Of a stretch of DNA of 64,000 nucleotides, positions 1-10,209 are shown piece by piece (the first letter of the stretch is position 1; each line of letters opens with the position of its first letter). The notes beneath the pieces are model-generated. The model made no database searches. It saw nothing but the letters and a program-made list of their open reading frames with translations, and was not told the DNA's origin. The stretch covers positions 1 through 64,000 of the forward strand of contig CAWDKH010000004.1 in assembly GCA_963802905.1 (NCBI GenBank). Reading direction: 5' to 3'. Origin of the DNA: DASQFQ01 sp963802905. GTDB lineage: Bacteria > Actinomycetota > Thermoleophilia > Solirubrobacterales > Solirubrobacteraceae. The position numbers and the translations under genes were made by a program.

Positions 1-512
1 TCGAGCGGCTCCGCCAGCAGCATCTCCTTCGTGAAGATGAGGTCGGAGCGGTTGTAGTCCGACATCTCGTAGTCGTGGCCCATGGTGATCGCGTCGAACG
101 GGCACGCGACCTCGCAGTAGCCGCAGAAGATGCAGCGCGAGAGGTTGATCTCGTAGACCGCGGCGTAGCGCTCGCCCGCCGACACGCGGTTCTCGGGCGT
201 GTTCTCGGCCGCGACCACGCGGATGCAGTCGGCCGGGCAGGCGGCCGCGCACAGCGAGCAGCCGACGCACTTCTCGAGCCCCGAGTCCTCGAAGCGGTGG
301 AGCTTGTGGCGGCCGCGGAAGCGCGGGTAGACCGGCACCTTCTCCTCGGGGTACTGGATCGTCATCGGGCCCTCGACGAGGCGCGCGAACGTGGTCTTGA
401 GACCGCGCAGGGTCTCCCCGAACGCGCGGTAGGCGCCGCCGGCGCCACCGGGGCGAGGGCCGCGCTGGACGGCGACGACATCGTCGCCTGGGGTCCAGGA
501 GGAATGGGACAT
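1..512 (-). CDS. nuoI: NADH-quinone oxidoreductase subunit I (C-terminus cut by window edge)
   Basis: Peripheral-arm subunit of complex I that carries two [4Fe-4S] clusters linking NuoG/NuoB electron flow to quinone. The reading frame is clean from the ATG at 512 to the window edge. Both ferredoxin motifs are visible: CVGCSLCAAACP, then CIFCGYCEVACP followed by the conserved FDAITMGHDYE. The start codon overlaps the TGA of nuoH by one base (TGATG), the tight coupling used throughout this operon. An N-terminal Gly/Pro-rich extension of about 30 residues precedes the conserved core. No indel is seen. Identification is secure; only the C-terminal tail is missing. Confidence 0.96.
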   Translation of the reverse strand, partial: MSHSSWTPGDDVVAVQRGPRPGGAGGAYRAFGETLRGLKTTFARLVEGPMTIQYPEEKVPVYPRFRGRHKLHRFEDSGLEKCVGCSLCAAACPADCIRVVAAENTPENRVSAGERYAAVYEINLSRCIFCGYCEVACPFDAITMGHDYEMSDYNRSDLIFTKEMLLAEPL

Positions 513-1536
513 CAGGTGGTCACCACCAGGATCGCGGTCACAAGGGCGTTGAGGGTGGCGAGCGGCAGCAGCATCTTCCACCCGAAGGACATGAGCTGGT
601 CGTAGCGCAGCCGCGGCAGCGTCGCGCGCACCCAGATGAAGAACAGCGAGAAGAGGATCATCTTCACGAGCACGACGATCGGGTCGACCCAGGTCGGCGG
701 GTCGACGAACGGGATGTTCCAGCCGCCGAGGAACAGCGTCACGGTGAGCGCCGGAGACGACGAGCACGTTGAGGTACTCGGCGGCGAAGTAGGCGGCGAA
801 GCGGCCGCCGCCGTACTCGGTGTTGTAGCCGCCCACGAGCTCGGCGTCGGCCTCGGCGAGGTCGAACGGCGGGCGGTTGGTCTCGGCGAACGCGGCGACC
901 ATGAAGATGAGGAAGCCGACGAACTGCGGGAGCACGAACCACAGGTGGTCCTCCTGGTAGGCCGACGATCTCGGTCAGCGACAGCGAGCCGGCCATCATG
1001 ATCACGCCGACGATCGCGAGCCCCTGCGAGACCTCGTAGGAGATCAGCTGCGCGGCGGCGCGCATCGAGCCGAGGAACGAGTACTTCGAGCCCGACGCCC
1101 AGCCGCCGAGCATCAGCCCGTAGAAGGCGATGCCGCCGAACGCGAACGCGTAGAGGATCCCGATGCTCGTGTCGATGCCGTAGAGCCCGACCTCGGTGCC
1201 GAAGATGTCGACGGTGTCCGAGAACGGGATGATCGCGACCGTCGCGCACGCGGTCATCATCGAGATCACGGGCGCGATCGCGAACAGCCAGCCGATCGAC
1301 GTGACGGGGCGGAACTGCTGCTTGAACAGCAGCTTCCCGATGTCGGCCATCGGCTGCAGGATCCCGAACGGCCCGACGCGGTTGGGGCCGTAGCGGTGCT
1401 GGAAGCGCCCGAGCAGCTTGCGCTCGACGAGCAGGATCACCGGCACGAGCTGGAAGACGACGGCGAAGATCAGCACGCCCTTGAGCAGCTGGATCCACCA
1501 CGGCTCGAAGTAGCCGACCTCGGCGAGCGGGGTCAT
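512..1536 (-). CDS. nuoH: NADH-quinone oxidoreductase subunit H, two apparent 1-base insertions
   Basis: Membrane subunit at the quinone site, joining the peripheral and membrane arms of complex I. It starts MTPLAEVGYFEPWW at 1536, overlapping the nuoG stop (ATGA). Conserved stretches include LLVERKLLGRFQHRYGPNR near residue 40, the SKYSFLG/GSMRAAAQLISYEV segment, AETNRPPFDLAEA, and a hydrophobic C-terminus. The frame changes near 957-963 (between EIV and AYQEDHLWF) and near 750-753 (between LVVS and ALTVTLFLGGWN). Each is explained by one extra base, and the total length (1025) is 2 more than a multiple of three, as two insertions predict. Family length and order are normal once these are removed. 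Confidence 0.92.
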
Positions 1537-4087
1537 GCGTCGTGCCCCGACTGGCTCGGGCCGGTGGGCGGGATCGCAGCGGCGCGGACGGGGAGCATCT
1601 CGGCGGCGCCGCTCGGTCGGCGACCCGGCGCGGCGTGCCGTTCGCCAGGTCCGCCGACGCGCGCGATCTCCACGACCGGCTCGGTCAGCAGGTTGGCGGC
1701 GTCCTGCTCCGTGCCGTCGGCGAGGAAGACCGTGCCGCGCGGGATCGCGTCGCGCAGGCGCACGGCGCCGCGCACGCGCGTGCCGTTGGAGCCGACCTCG
1801 ACGCGGTCGCCGTCGGCGATGCCGAGCCGCTTGGCGTCGGCGGGCGACAGCTCGACGACCTGCTGCGGGCGCAGGAAGTGCAGCGCCGGCGAGACGTCGA
1901 CCTCCTTGGAGCTCCACAGCGAGCGGTAGGTGCCGAGCCGCAGCGCGCCCTTGGCGGCGCGCGGGCGAGCGCGGCGCCTTCAGCGCCACGGGCTCCCACG
2001 GCCGGCACCTCGAAGCTCGCGGCCGCCTCGCGCTCCTGCCAGCGCACGCCCTGGCCGCCGATCTCGTCGAGCGTCAGCCCGGCGTAGAACGGCACCGCCT
2101 CGAACAGCCGCCGCGACGCGATCGGGCCGGCGATGACGCTCGCCGGGTGCCCGGCGCGCTCGGCGACGTCGGCGATGACCTGCCAGCCGGGGCGCACGCC
2201 GGTGCCCGGGCCCGCCGGCTGCGGGCGGCCGATCGCGGTGCGCAGGCGCTGCAGGCGCCCGTCGGGGTGCGTGAGCGTGCCCTCCTTCTCGGCGTAGGCC
2301 TCGGCGGGGAAGACGACGTCGGCGTACTCGCGGATCGTCTCCGTCATCACCGACTCGTGGGCGATCACGACCTGCGCGGTGTCGAGCGCGCTGCTTCCAC
2401 AGCTCGCGGTTCGGCAGCGAGCGCAGCGGGTCGGCGTGCAGCAGGTAGAGCGTGCGAGACGTCGGCGTCGGCGAGGCCCTGGGCGATCTCGGCGGCGCCG
2501 CGGCCGGGCTCGGCCAGCGTCGCGAAGCCCGGCGCCGTAGCCGGGGGCGAAGCCGGCCTCGCGCAGCCCGCGGCCGTTGGTGCTCGCCGGGATCTCGAGC
2601 AGCCCGGCGCCGTCGCGGCCGGCGAGGCCGAGGCTGCGCGGCGAGGTTGAGCAGCGCCTTCGCGGCGACCTCGCCGTTCGGGCCGGCCAGCAGGCGCTCG
2701 CCGTAGACGATCACGATGTCCTCGCCCGCCGCGGTGATGGCGTGCGACGAAGTCGTTGCCTCGTCGGCGAGCGACACGAGCCACGCCGCCGCGCCGCCGG
2801 GCGCGATGCGCTTCACGACGTCGGCGCGCGCGTCGAGCGCGGTCGGGCGCGCGCTGGCGATCGCGAGCTTGACGTGGTGGCGGCGCAGGCCCTTGCGGAT
2901 GCGCAGGTCGAGGATCGGGGCGTCGTCGATCGGGTCGGACTCGATCAGCACGACGGTGTGCGCGAACTCGAGGTCGGGCACCGTCGCCTGCAGCTTCGGG
3001 TCGGCCAGCGCGCGCTCGACGTCGAGCGGCAGCTCGCCGCCGGGGCGCGAGGCGAGGTGGCCGGAGCCGAGCCCGTCGCGGAACAGCTGCCCGAGCAGGA
3101 ACGCCTCCTCGTTGGAGGTCTCCCCGCCGGCCAGCGCGGCCGCGCGGCGCCGGCCTTCTTGAGCGCGGTGCCGGCGGCGTCGAGCGCCTTCTCCCAGCTC
3201 GCCGGCATCAGCTGCGTGCCCTCGCGCACGAGCGGCTGCGTGATGCGCTCGTCGACGTGGACGTACTGGTAGGCGTAGCGGCCCTTGTCGCACAGCCAGC
3301 CGTCGTCGACGCCGGGGTTGTCGCGCGCGAGCACGCGCATGACGCGGTCGTCGCGGACGGTGAACTCGACGTTGCACTGGGCCGGGCAGAGCGTGCAGAT
3401 CGAGCCCGCGCCCTCGATGTCCCACGGGCGCGCGCGGAAGCGGTAGGAGCTCGAGGTGAGCGCGCCGACCGGGCACAGCTCGGTGATGTTGCCGCTGAAC
3501 GGGCCGACGTAGGGGTGGCCGTCGAACGTGCCGACGTAGGAGTGCGCGCCGCGCTCGAGCAGGATCAGCTGGTAGTCCTCGGAGATCTCCTGCGAGAAGC
3601 GCACGCAGCGGTAGCAGAGGATGCAGCGCTCGCGGTCGATCGCCACCAGCGGCGACAGCTCGAGCGGCTTCTTGAAGTGGCGCTTGGGCTCGAGGTAGCG
3701 CGAGGTGCCCGGGCCCCAGCCGTAGGTGATGTCCTGCAGCGGGCACTCGCCGCCCTTGTCGCAGACCGGGCAGTCGAGCGGGTGGTTGACGAGCAGGAAC
3801 TCGACGACCGCGCGCTGCGCGCTGTGCACGCGGTCGGTCTGGGTGTGGACGACCATGCCGTCCTTGACCGGCGTCGAGCACGCGGTCTGCAGCTTCGGGA
3901 TGCCCTCGATCTCGACGAGGCACATGCGGCAGGCGCCGACCGGCTGGCCGAGCTTGGGCTCGTAACAGAAGACGGGGATCTCGACGTCGCCGTACTTGGC
4001 GGCGTCGACGAGCATCGCGTTCTCCGGCGCGGTGACCTCGCGGCCGTCGATCGAGAACGTGACGTCGCGCGTCTGCGGGCGCGGCAT
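1533..4087 (-). CDS. nuoG: NADH-quinone oxidoreductase subunit G, several apparent 1-base insertions
   Basis: The iron-sulfur subunit that relays electrons from NuoF. From MPRPQTRDVTFSIDGREV at 4087 one sees the [2Fe-2S] motif (CYEPKLGQPVGACRMC), the HC-type cluster (DCPVCDKGGECPLQD), CILCYRCVRF, NITELCPVGALT, and the extra N7-type cluster CTLCPAQC with a later Cys in DDGWLCDKGRY. A long molybdopterin-oxidoreductase-like region and a dinucleotide-binding-like C-terminus (LGIADGDRVEVGSNG) follow. Frame changes lie near 3133-3148 (net two bases), 2637, 2535, 2453, 2390, 2000 and 1960. Eight extra bases in all agree with the length being 2 modulo 3. It overlaps nuoF by one base and nuoH by four. 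The gene is recognisable end to end. Confidence 0.9.
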
Positions 4088-5445
4088 CAGACGACCGCCG
4101 CGGACGGGTCGACACCGGTGGGCTCGCGCATCGGGCCCGGGCCGGCGTTGCGGCCGCGGTTGACCTGCGGGATCGCGGCGCCGAGCCCGTTCTGCTCGCG
4201 CTTCTCCTCGATGTAGGCCTCGAACTCGTCGCGGAAGTGCTTGATCATCGAGCCGATCGGCATCGCCATCGCGTCGCCGAGCACGCACAGGCAGTTGCCG
4301 ATGATCTGCTCCTGGACCGAGGCCATGATGTCGAGGTCCATCGGCGTCGCGTCGCCGTTCTGGATCCGCTCGAGCATCTTCTGCGTCCAGTTCGTGCCCT
4401 CGCGGCACGGCGTGCACTTGCCGCACGACTCGTGGGCGTAGAACTTCGCCGTCTTGTAGGCGACGTCGACGATCGAGATCGAGTCGTCGATGACGATGAT
4501 CGCGCCGGAGCCGAGCATCGAGCCGGCCTTGGCGAGCGAGTCGAAGTCGTAGGGCAGGTCGAGGTACTCGTCGCTGCCGGGGAGCACGGGCGCGCTCGAG
4601 CCGCCGGGGAACCAGGCCTTGACCTTGCGCCCGTCGCGCGGGCCGCCGGCGAGGCCCATGATGATGTCGCGCGAGGGCATGCCGAGCGTCGATCTCGTAG
4701 TTGCCGGGGCGGCGCACGTTGCCCGACACCGAGACGACCTTCGTGCCGGTCGAGGTCTCCGTGCCGATCTTCGCGTACTCCTCGCCGCCCATCCGCATGA
4801 TGATCGGGACGTTCATCAGCGTCTCGACGTTGTTGATCAGCGTCGGGCCGCGGTAGAGGCCCTGCAGCGCGGGGAACGGCGGCTTCAGCCGCGGGTTGCC
4901 GCGCTTGCCCTCGAGCGCGTCGAGCAGCGCGGTCTCCTCGCCGCAGATGTAGGCGCCGGCGCCGCGGTGGACGACCATGTCGAGCGTGTGGTCGGACTTG
5001 AGGATGCGCTCGCCGAGGTAGCCGGCCGCGCGCGCCTCCTCGAGCGCGGCGTCGAGCACGTCGGCCTGGTGCTCGTACTCGCCGCGGATGAAGATGAAGG
5101 AGCGGTTGATGCCCGCCGCCCACGCCGCGATGATCATGCCCTCGATCAGCAGGTGCGGGTTCTTCTGCATCAGCTCGCGGTCCTTGAAGGTCCCGGGCTC
5201 GGACTCGTCGGCGTTGCAGACGAGGTACTTGTCCATCGTGCCCTTGGGCAGGAAGGACGCCTTCTTGCCCATCGCGAAGCCGGCGCCGCCGCGGCCGCGG
5301 ACCCCGGACTTCATGGAGCTCGGCGAGCACGTCCTCGGGCTCCATCTTCAGGGCCTTCTTGAGCATCTTGTAGCCGCCGGTCTTCTCGTACACCTTGCAG
5401 GGTGTTGAGGCCGGGCTTGTCGATGTCCTCGTAGAAGAGCTTCAC
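4087..5445 (-). CDS. nuoF: NADH-quinone oxidoreductase subunit F, three apparent 1-base insertions
   Basis: NADH- and FMN-binding subunit and electron entry point of complex I. The GTG at 5445 is chosen because it overlaps the nuoE stop (GTGA) and gives KLFYEDIDKPGLNTLQ, then VYEKTGGY. Visible motifs are the FMN/NADH region SGVRGRGGAGFAMGKK, GAGAYICGEETALLDALEG, and the [4Fe-4S] site ESCGKCTPCREG. The frame changes near 5394-5396, 5313-5318 and 4685-4692. Each loses one base to restore the family sequence (for example EIELGMPSRD at the last). The length is a multiple of three, as three insertions predict. It ends with an unusually long tail after the C-terminal helix bundle. Confidence 0.93.
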
Positions 5446-6075
5446 TCCGGCATCTCCAGCGTCTCGGCCGACGGGCGGGCGCGAGGTTCTTGTCCGGCAG
5501 CGGCGGCTTGCCGCGCCAGCAGGTCGTCGATGATCGTGCGGCAGTCGTCCTCGGTGAGCGGGCCGAGGTAGTCGCCGTTGACCGACGCCATCGGCGCGAT
5601 GTCGCAGGCGCCGAGGCACTCGAAGCTGCGCACGTTGAAGCGCGCGTCGGCGCCGGCGGCGTCCTGCATCGCCTCGTGGATCGCGTCGGCGCCGAGCAGC
5701 GAGCAGGAGATGTTCGTGCAGACGAAGATCGTGTGCTCGCCCTGCGGGACGGTCACGAACATGTCGTAGAACGTCGCCACCGCGGTCAGGTAGCCGGGCG
5801 TCAGGCGCATCACGCACGCGGCCTGCTCGATCGCGGTCGGCGAGCACCAGCCGTGGTAGCGCTGCGCGGCGTGCAGCGCCGGGATCGGCGGCCGAGCGGA
5901 AGTCGGGGTACTTCGCCATGTACGACTCGATCTCGGCGCGCAGCGCCTTCGGCACCGGCGTCGTCGCGGGGTCGGGGACGACCGCCGGGTCCTTGGTGAG
6001 GTCGGCGCCCTCGTCCCAACCCGGGACGCGCGAGCCGTGCGCGTAGCGCTTGACCTGCGTCGGATCGATCGCCAT
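5442..6075 (-). CDS. nuoE: NADH-quinone oxidoreductase subunit E, one apparent 1-base insertion
   Basis: Thioredoxin-fold [2Fe-2S] subunit of the NADH dehydrogenase module. The start is MAIDPTQVKRYAHGS at 6075, three bases after the nuoD stop. The cluster ligands are CTNISC and CLGAC. A frame change at 5884-5893 lies between KYPDFRSAA and IPALHAAQRYHGWCSPTAIE; removing one base joins them, and the length (634) is one over a multiple of three. The N-terminal 40 residues before the helical domain are longer than in many homologues. The 3' end overlaps the GTG of nuoF. Confidence 0.92.
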
Positions 6076-6077
6076 GG

Positions 6078-7336
6078 CTAGCGGTCGATGCCCCCGAGCA
6101 CCGGGTCGAGCATCGCGAGCGTCGCGATCAGGTCGGCGAGGTAGAGGTCCTGGATCATCGGCTTGAGCGCCTGCAGGTTCACGAACGAGGGGTCGCGCAT
6201 GTGCACGCGCGCGGGCTTCGAGGAGCCGTCGGAGCGCACGAAGCAGCCGAGCTCGCCGCGCGGGGACTCGATCGGGTAGTAGACCTCGCCCGGCGGCACG
6301 CGGAAGCCCTCGGTGACGAGCTTGAAGTGGTGGATCAGCGCCTCCATCGAGGTCGCCAGCTCGTGCCGCGGGGGCAGCGCGTACTTGCGGTTCGGCGAGA
6401 TGTAAGGGCCCTCCGGGAGGCCGGCCGCCGCCTGCTCGATGATCTTCACCGACTCCCTCATCTCGGCCATGCGGACCTTGAAGCGGTCGTAGTTGTCGCC
6501 GACCGTGCCGACCGGGATCTTGAACTCGAAGTGGTCGTAGCTCGAGTACGGGGCGGCCTTGCGCAGGTCCCACGGGTTGCCGGTCGCGCGCAGCAGCGGG
6601 CCGGTGACGCCGAGCCCGAGCAGCGTGTCCTCGTCGAGGGCGGCGATGTTGCGCAGCCGCTGGAGGACGATCTCGTTCTTGTCGAGCAGCGCGGCGAACT
6701 GGTCGACGCGCGACGGCATCTGCGTCGGTGAACTGCTTGAGCTTCGCCATGAAGCCGGTGGGGATGTCCTCGAAGACGCCGCCGACCTGGATGTAGCGCG
6801 TGTGCATGCGCTGGCCGGAGGACATCTCGAACAGGTCGAGGATCTGCTCGCGGTCGCGGAAGCAGTACCAGAACATCGAGATCGCACCGAGGTCGAGCGC
6901 GCTCGTCCCGAGCCACACGAGGTGGGACATGATGCGGTTGAGCTCGAGGTGGATCACGCGCAGGTACTGCGCGCGCGGCGGGACCTCGAGGTCGAGCAGC
7001 GTCTCGACCGCCCCGCAGAACGCCATCGCGTTGAAGTAGTACGCGAGGTAGTCCATCCGCTCGACGATCGGGATGACCTTCCAGTAGGCCTTGTCCTCGG
7101 CGGTCTTCTCGATGCCGGTGTGGACGTAGCCGATGATCGGGATGATGTCGCGGATGACCTCGCCCTCGAGCGTGCTCAGCAGCCGCAGCACGCCGTGCGT
7201 GGCCGGGTGGTGCGGGCCGATGTTGAGCGTCAGCAGCTCGTCGTGCTCGGGGTGCTCGATGTGGCGAGAGCTCGTGCGACTCCTCCATCTCGCGGTAGGG
7301 GATCTGCGGCGTGCGCCGCGTGTCGATCTCGCTCAC
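6078..7336 (-). CDS. nuoD: NADH-quinone oxidoreductase subunit D, two apparent 1-base insertions
   Basis: 49-kDa-type subunit forming the quinone-binding cavity with NuoB. The GTG start at 7336 overlaps the nuoC stop (GTGA). The signature NIGPHHPATHGVLRLL is present after the first frame change (7263-7270, within SHELRHIEHPEHDELL). The second change at 6718-6727 separates KLKQFTD from QMPSRVDQFAALLDKNE. Later conserved segments include SYDHFEFKIPVGTVGD, SPRGELGCFVRSDGSSKP and the C-terminal LGGIDR. Length 1259 fits two extra bases. Confidence 0.93.
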
Positions 7337-7843
7337 TTCCACCACCCCGGCACGTCGCGCTCGTTGTGCGTGAACAGGATCGGCTCGCCGCCGATCGGGA
7401 AGTCGCGGCGCTGCGGGTGGCCCTCGTAGTCCTCGGGCATGAGGATGCGCCGGGGGTCGTGGTGGCCGTCGAAGAGCACGCCGAACATGTCGTAGATCTC
7501 GCGCTCCTGGTGGTCGGCGGTCGGCCACGCGGCGGTCACGCTCGGCACGGTCGGCGCCTCGGTGGTCACGCGCGTGCGCACGGAGATGCGGTCGACCTTC
7601 GCCATGTCGAGCAGCTCGTAATGGACGCCGAGGCGCGGCTCCTCGGGGAAGTAGTCGACGCCGTGCACGGAGGCGAGGAAGCGGTAGCCCTTGCCGCGCA
7701 GGAGCTCGAGCGTGGCGGGCACGCTGGCCGGGCGTCACGAGCAGCGCCGCGTGGTCGCGGAAGAAGACCGTGTCGAGCACGGCGTCGCCGTCCTGGTCGC
7801 GCAGCTCCTGCGCGATCAGCTCGAGGCCGGTCGCGTCAGGCAC
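7333..7843 (-). CDS. nuoC: NADH-quinone oxidoreductase subunit C, one apparent 1-base insertion
   Basis: 30-kDa-type subunit of the complex I connecting module. The GTG at 7843 (VPDATGLELIAQELRD) overlaps the 3' end of nuoB by 8 bases. The family signature ERE-IYDMFGVLFDGH and the PEDYEGHPQRRDFPIGGEP segment are intact. One frame change at 7726-7733 sits between LLVTP and ASVPATLELLRGKGYRF, and length 511 matches one extra base. It is a separate short NuoC, not a NuoCD fusion. Confidence 0.92.
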
Positions 7844-8510
7844 TCGTGCCCGTCCTGCCGCCGCCGGGGACGTTGATCGCGTTGACGAGCTCGTCGTCCG
7901 GAACGACCTCCTCGGTGCCGCGCCCGCCGTAGCGGGTGCGCCAGCCCTCGTCCGGCTGCGACAAGATCGCGGCGCGCAGCTTGAGGATGCCGTGGACGAG
8001 GGCTTCTGGCCGCGGCGGACAGCCGGGCACGTGCACGTCGACCGGGAGGAACTTGTCGCCGGGAACGATCGCGTAGTTGTTGAACACGCCCATCGAGGAG
8101 GAGCACGCGCCCATCGCGATCACGTAGCGCGGCTCGAGCATCTGGTCGTAGAGGCGCCGGATGACCGGCGCCATCTTGATCGAGACGCGGCCCGACAGAA
8201 AGATCGTGTCGGCCTGGCGCGGACTCGCGCGCGCGGCCTCGAAGCCGAAGCGGGCGATGTCCACGCGCGCGCCGATGTGCGACATCCACTCGATCGCGCA
8301 GCAGGCGAGCCCGAACGAGAGCGGGAAGTTCGCGTTGCCGATCGCCCAGCTGGCGGCCTTGTCCATCGTGGTGGTCAGGACGCTCTGCTCGACGTGCTTC
8401 TCGAGCTCGGCGTCGTCGAGGTCGCCGCGCAGCATGTCGCGCGCGCGCAGCTGGCGCGCGCGGAACTCGCCGGCCGAGCCGGCGCCGAGCGCCTCTCGCT
8501 TCACTTCCAT
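7836..8510 (-). CDS. nuoB: NADH-quinone oxidoreductase subunit B
   Basis: Holds the terminal [4Fe-4S] cluster N2 next to the quinone site. The frame is unbroken, 224 aa, from MEVKREALGAGSAGEF. Cluster ligands are the tandem Cys pair in LACCAIEW, the Cys in MGACSSSMG and the Cys in VPGCPPRPEA. The N-terminus has about 35 residues before the conserved TTTMDKAASWAIGN. It overlaps nuoA by 10 bases and nuoC by 8. Confidence 0.97.
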   Translation of the reverse strand: MEVKREALGAGSAGEFRARQLRARDMLRGDLDDAELEKHVEQSVLTTTMDKAASWAIGNANFPLSFGLACCAIEWMSHIGARVDIARFGFEAARASPRQADTIFLSGRVSIKMAPVIRRLYDQMLEPRYVIAMGACSSSMGVFNNYAIVPGDKFLPVDVHVPGCPPRPEALVHGILKLRAAILSQPDEGWRTRYGGRGTEEVVPDDELVNAINVPGGGRTGTSA

Positions 8511-8860
8511 TCGAGGGCTCCTCGTCTCCAGACGTACACGAACGCGATCAGCAGCAGCGCGATGAAGACGATCGTCTCGACGAGGGCGAAGGTCCCGAAC
8601 GCCTTCAGCTGGATGGCGACCGGGAACAGGAAGATGACCTCGATGTCGAACAGGATGAAGAGCATCGCCACGAGGTAGAAGCTGATTCCGAAGCGGAAGT
8701 TCTTCTGCACCTGCGACGGGAGGCCGCACTCGTAGGGATCACCCTGCGACTCGCGCCGCCGCGTCTTCGGCCCGAGATAGCTGTTCGCGACCGCGAACAC
8801 GAGGCCGAGGAGCGTCCCCAATCCCACGAAGACCAGCGCTGGGAGGTAGCTGCGGATCAC
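8501..8860 (-). CDS. nuoA: NADH-quinone oxidoreductase subunit A
   Basis: Small three-helix membrane subunit and first gene of the nuo operon. 119 aa from a GTG at 8860. The conserved loop YECGLPSQ and the acidic transmembrane motif FDIEVIFLFPVA are present. Membrane segments lie at about residues 6-27, 60-82 and 88-110. No clear Shine-Dalgarno is seen upstream of the GTG, so initiation may be leaderless or weakly led. Confidence 0.97.
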   Translation of the reverse strand: MIRSYLPALVFVGLGTLLGLVFAVANSYLGPKTRRRESQGDPYECGLPSQVQKNFRFGISFYLVAMLFILFDIEVIFLFPVAIQLKAFGTFALVETIVFIALLLIAFVYVWRRGALEWK

Positions 8861-8883
8861 GACTGGGCGGGTTTATAGCACCG

Positions 8884-8911
8884 CTTGTAACACGACGATA
8901 CAAAGTGACAA
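8884..8911 (-). promoter_or_regulatory. possible promoter of the nuo operon
   Basis: On the minus strand a TTGTCA (plus 8906-8911) is followed after 16 bases by TACAAG (plus 8884-8889), about 23 bases before the nuoA GTG. Both are partial matches to -35/-10 elements. This 59-base gap is the only untranslated stretch between nuoA and the upstream same-strand gene, and it is locally AT-rich. Pattern only; read-through from the upstream genes is also possible. Confidence 0.3.
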
Positions 8912-8919
8912 TTGCCGCA

Positions 8920-9353
8920 TTACAACACCCCTCCTGCTCGGAGTCCCAGGGCCGCGACGACCAACGCTGAGGCCGCCATCACGCCCATCTCGCGTCGGAG
9001 AATGTCAAGCGCAGCGTGCTCCGCGTCGTCCGGTGTCGAGCTCGCGCGCCGAGGAGACGCCGCGCTGGTCGAGAATCGCCTGCGCCGAAGCCAGCCGCAG
9101 CTGCTCCGCGATGAAGGCGACGCCGAGCGGCACGAGGCCGTAGATCAGGTGCAGGCGGGGCAGCTCCTCGCCGAGCAGGAGCAGCACGCCGCCCTGGATC
9201 ACCTCGATCACCACGAGCGCCTGGCCGGTGCGCAGCAGCGGCCAGAACGCGCGGCTGTACTCGTCGCGGTGCCACTTGTAGGCGCCCAGCAGCCCGGCCG
9301 CGAGGTTGACGACGACGACGCGCGACTCCGAGCACGATGTGGAAGGCGGTCAT
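8920..9353 (-). CDS. small integral membrane protein, two apparent 1-base insertions
   Basis: Unrecognised protein of about 144 aa with roughly four hydrophobic segments. The start MTAFHIVL is followed by a frame change near 9330, then VNLAAGLLGAYKWHRDEYS, then helices around VVIEVIQGGVLLLLGE and LIYGLVPLGVAFIAEQLRLA. A second change near 9030 leads to DDAEHAALDILRREMG and a final helix ending at a TAA. Length 434 fits two extra bases. It starts 2 bases after the flavin reductase stop and lies 60 bases before nuoA, so it may be co-expressed with complex I. Function unknown. Confidence 0.6.
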
Positions 9354-9355
9354 CG

Positions 9356-9829
9356 CTAGAGCGAGGTGTAGGCGGCGCGGAACCAGACCAGCGGCTCGAG
9401 CCCCTCGGCGCCGAGCTCGGCGGCGTGGACGGCGCCGATCCCGATCGTGTGGTCGCCCGCGGGCACGAAGCGCTCGAGGTCGCAGCCGACCCACGCGAGC
9501 GTGCCGTCGATCACCGGGATGCCGTCGTGGACGCTGTGCGGGACGTCGGCGAACTTCGAGTTCTCCTTCGAGGCGAAGCGGCGCGCGAGGTCCTGCTGGC
9601 CGGCGGCGAGCACGTTGACGCCGAAGCGCTTGGCGCGCTCGACCTCGGGGAGCGTGCGCGCGCCGTTGTCGAAGCAGACGAGCACGAGCACGGGGTCGAG
9701 GCTCAGCGACGCGACCGCGTTGGCGGTCATGCCCTGGGGCCCGGTCGGCGTGTCGACGGTCACGACGGCGACGCCGGTGGCGAAGTGCCCCATGACGGTG
9801 CGGAAGCGATCGGGCTCGACGGCTCTCAC
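9356..9829 (-). CDS. flavin reductase family protein (FMN-binding split barrel)
   Basis: 157 aa. Likely an NAD(P)H:flavin reductase, or the reductase component of a two-component monooxygenase. The core GHFATGVAVVTV-TGPQGMTANAVASLSLDPVLVLVCFDNGART is typical, followed by FGVNVLAAGQQDLARRFA and a C-terminal HTIGIGAVHAAEL. The GTG at 9829 overlaps the cupredoxin stop (GTGA); an internal ATG at MGHFATG is an alternative start. Substrate partner unknown. Confidence 0.85.
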   Translation of the reverse strand: MRAVEPDRFRTVMGHFATGVAVVTVDTPTGPQGMTANAVASLSLDPVLVLVCFDNGARTLPEVERAKRFGVNVLAAGQQDLARRFASKENSKFADVPHSVHDGIPVIDGTLAWVGCDLERFVPAGDHTIGIGAVHAAELGAEGLEPLVWFRAAYTSL

Positions 9830-10185
9830 TTGACGATCAGCGTGCCGTACATGCCGAGCTCCTCGTGGTTGGAGAGCGCGCAGAAGAAGCGGTACTCGCC
9901 CTTGCGGACCTTGAACGTCGTGCTGTCGCGGTCGCCGGGCAGCAGGCTCGAGATCTTGGCGACGATGGCGTTCTTGCGCTCGACCCGGAACGTGTGGGCG
10001 AGCCGGCCGCGGTTGGTCAGCTCGACCCGCAGGCGGCCCGGCCGGGCGCGGATCGTCTGCGGTTGGTAGCGGAAGTCCTTGACCGTGATGGCGATCGTGT
10101 CGTTCTTCGCGCGGACGGGCGCGGGCTCGTCGGCGCCGCACCCGGCGGCGAGCAGACAGAGGATGAGGAGGAGTGGGCGCGTCAC
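9826..10185 (-). CDS. cupredoxin-like lipoprotein (type 1 copper)
   Basis: 119 aa from a GTG (VTRPLLLILCLLAAGCG), a lipoprotein signal with lipobox LAAGC. The mature domain has FRYQPQTIRARPGRLRVELTNRG, then HTFRV, then FFCALSNHEELGMYG. This supplies the His, Cys, His and Met expected for a type 1 copper site (C-x4-H-x4-M spacing). It probably shuttles electrons at the outer face of the membrane. It is divergent from the cytochrome c gene, whose start is 24 bases away. Confidence 0.85.
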   Translation of the reverse strand: MTRPLLLILCLLAAGCGADEPAPVRAKNDTIAITVKDFRYQPQTIRARPGRLRVELTNRGRLAHTFRVERKNAIVAKISSLLPGDRDSTTFKVRKGEYRFFCALSNHEELGMYGTLIVK

Positions 10186-10209
10186 GGGGGAAGGGGGCGA
10201 TTGTTCCGT

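Noticed and set aside
700..5445. Programmed ribosomal frameshifting in nuo genes
   Set aside because: No slippery heptamers or conserved contexts; too many sites, in almost every gene, nearly all needing removal of one base.
500..8860. Calling the nuo genes pseudogenes
   Set aside because: Conservation and catalytic motifs are intact on both sides of every switch; complex I genes would not decay in this way.
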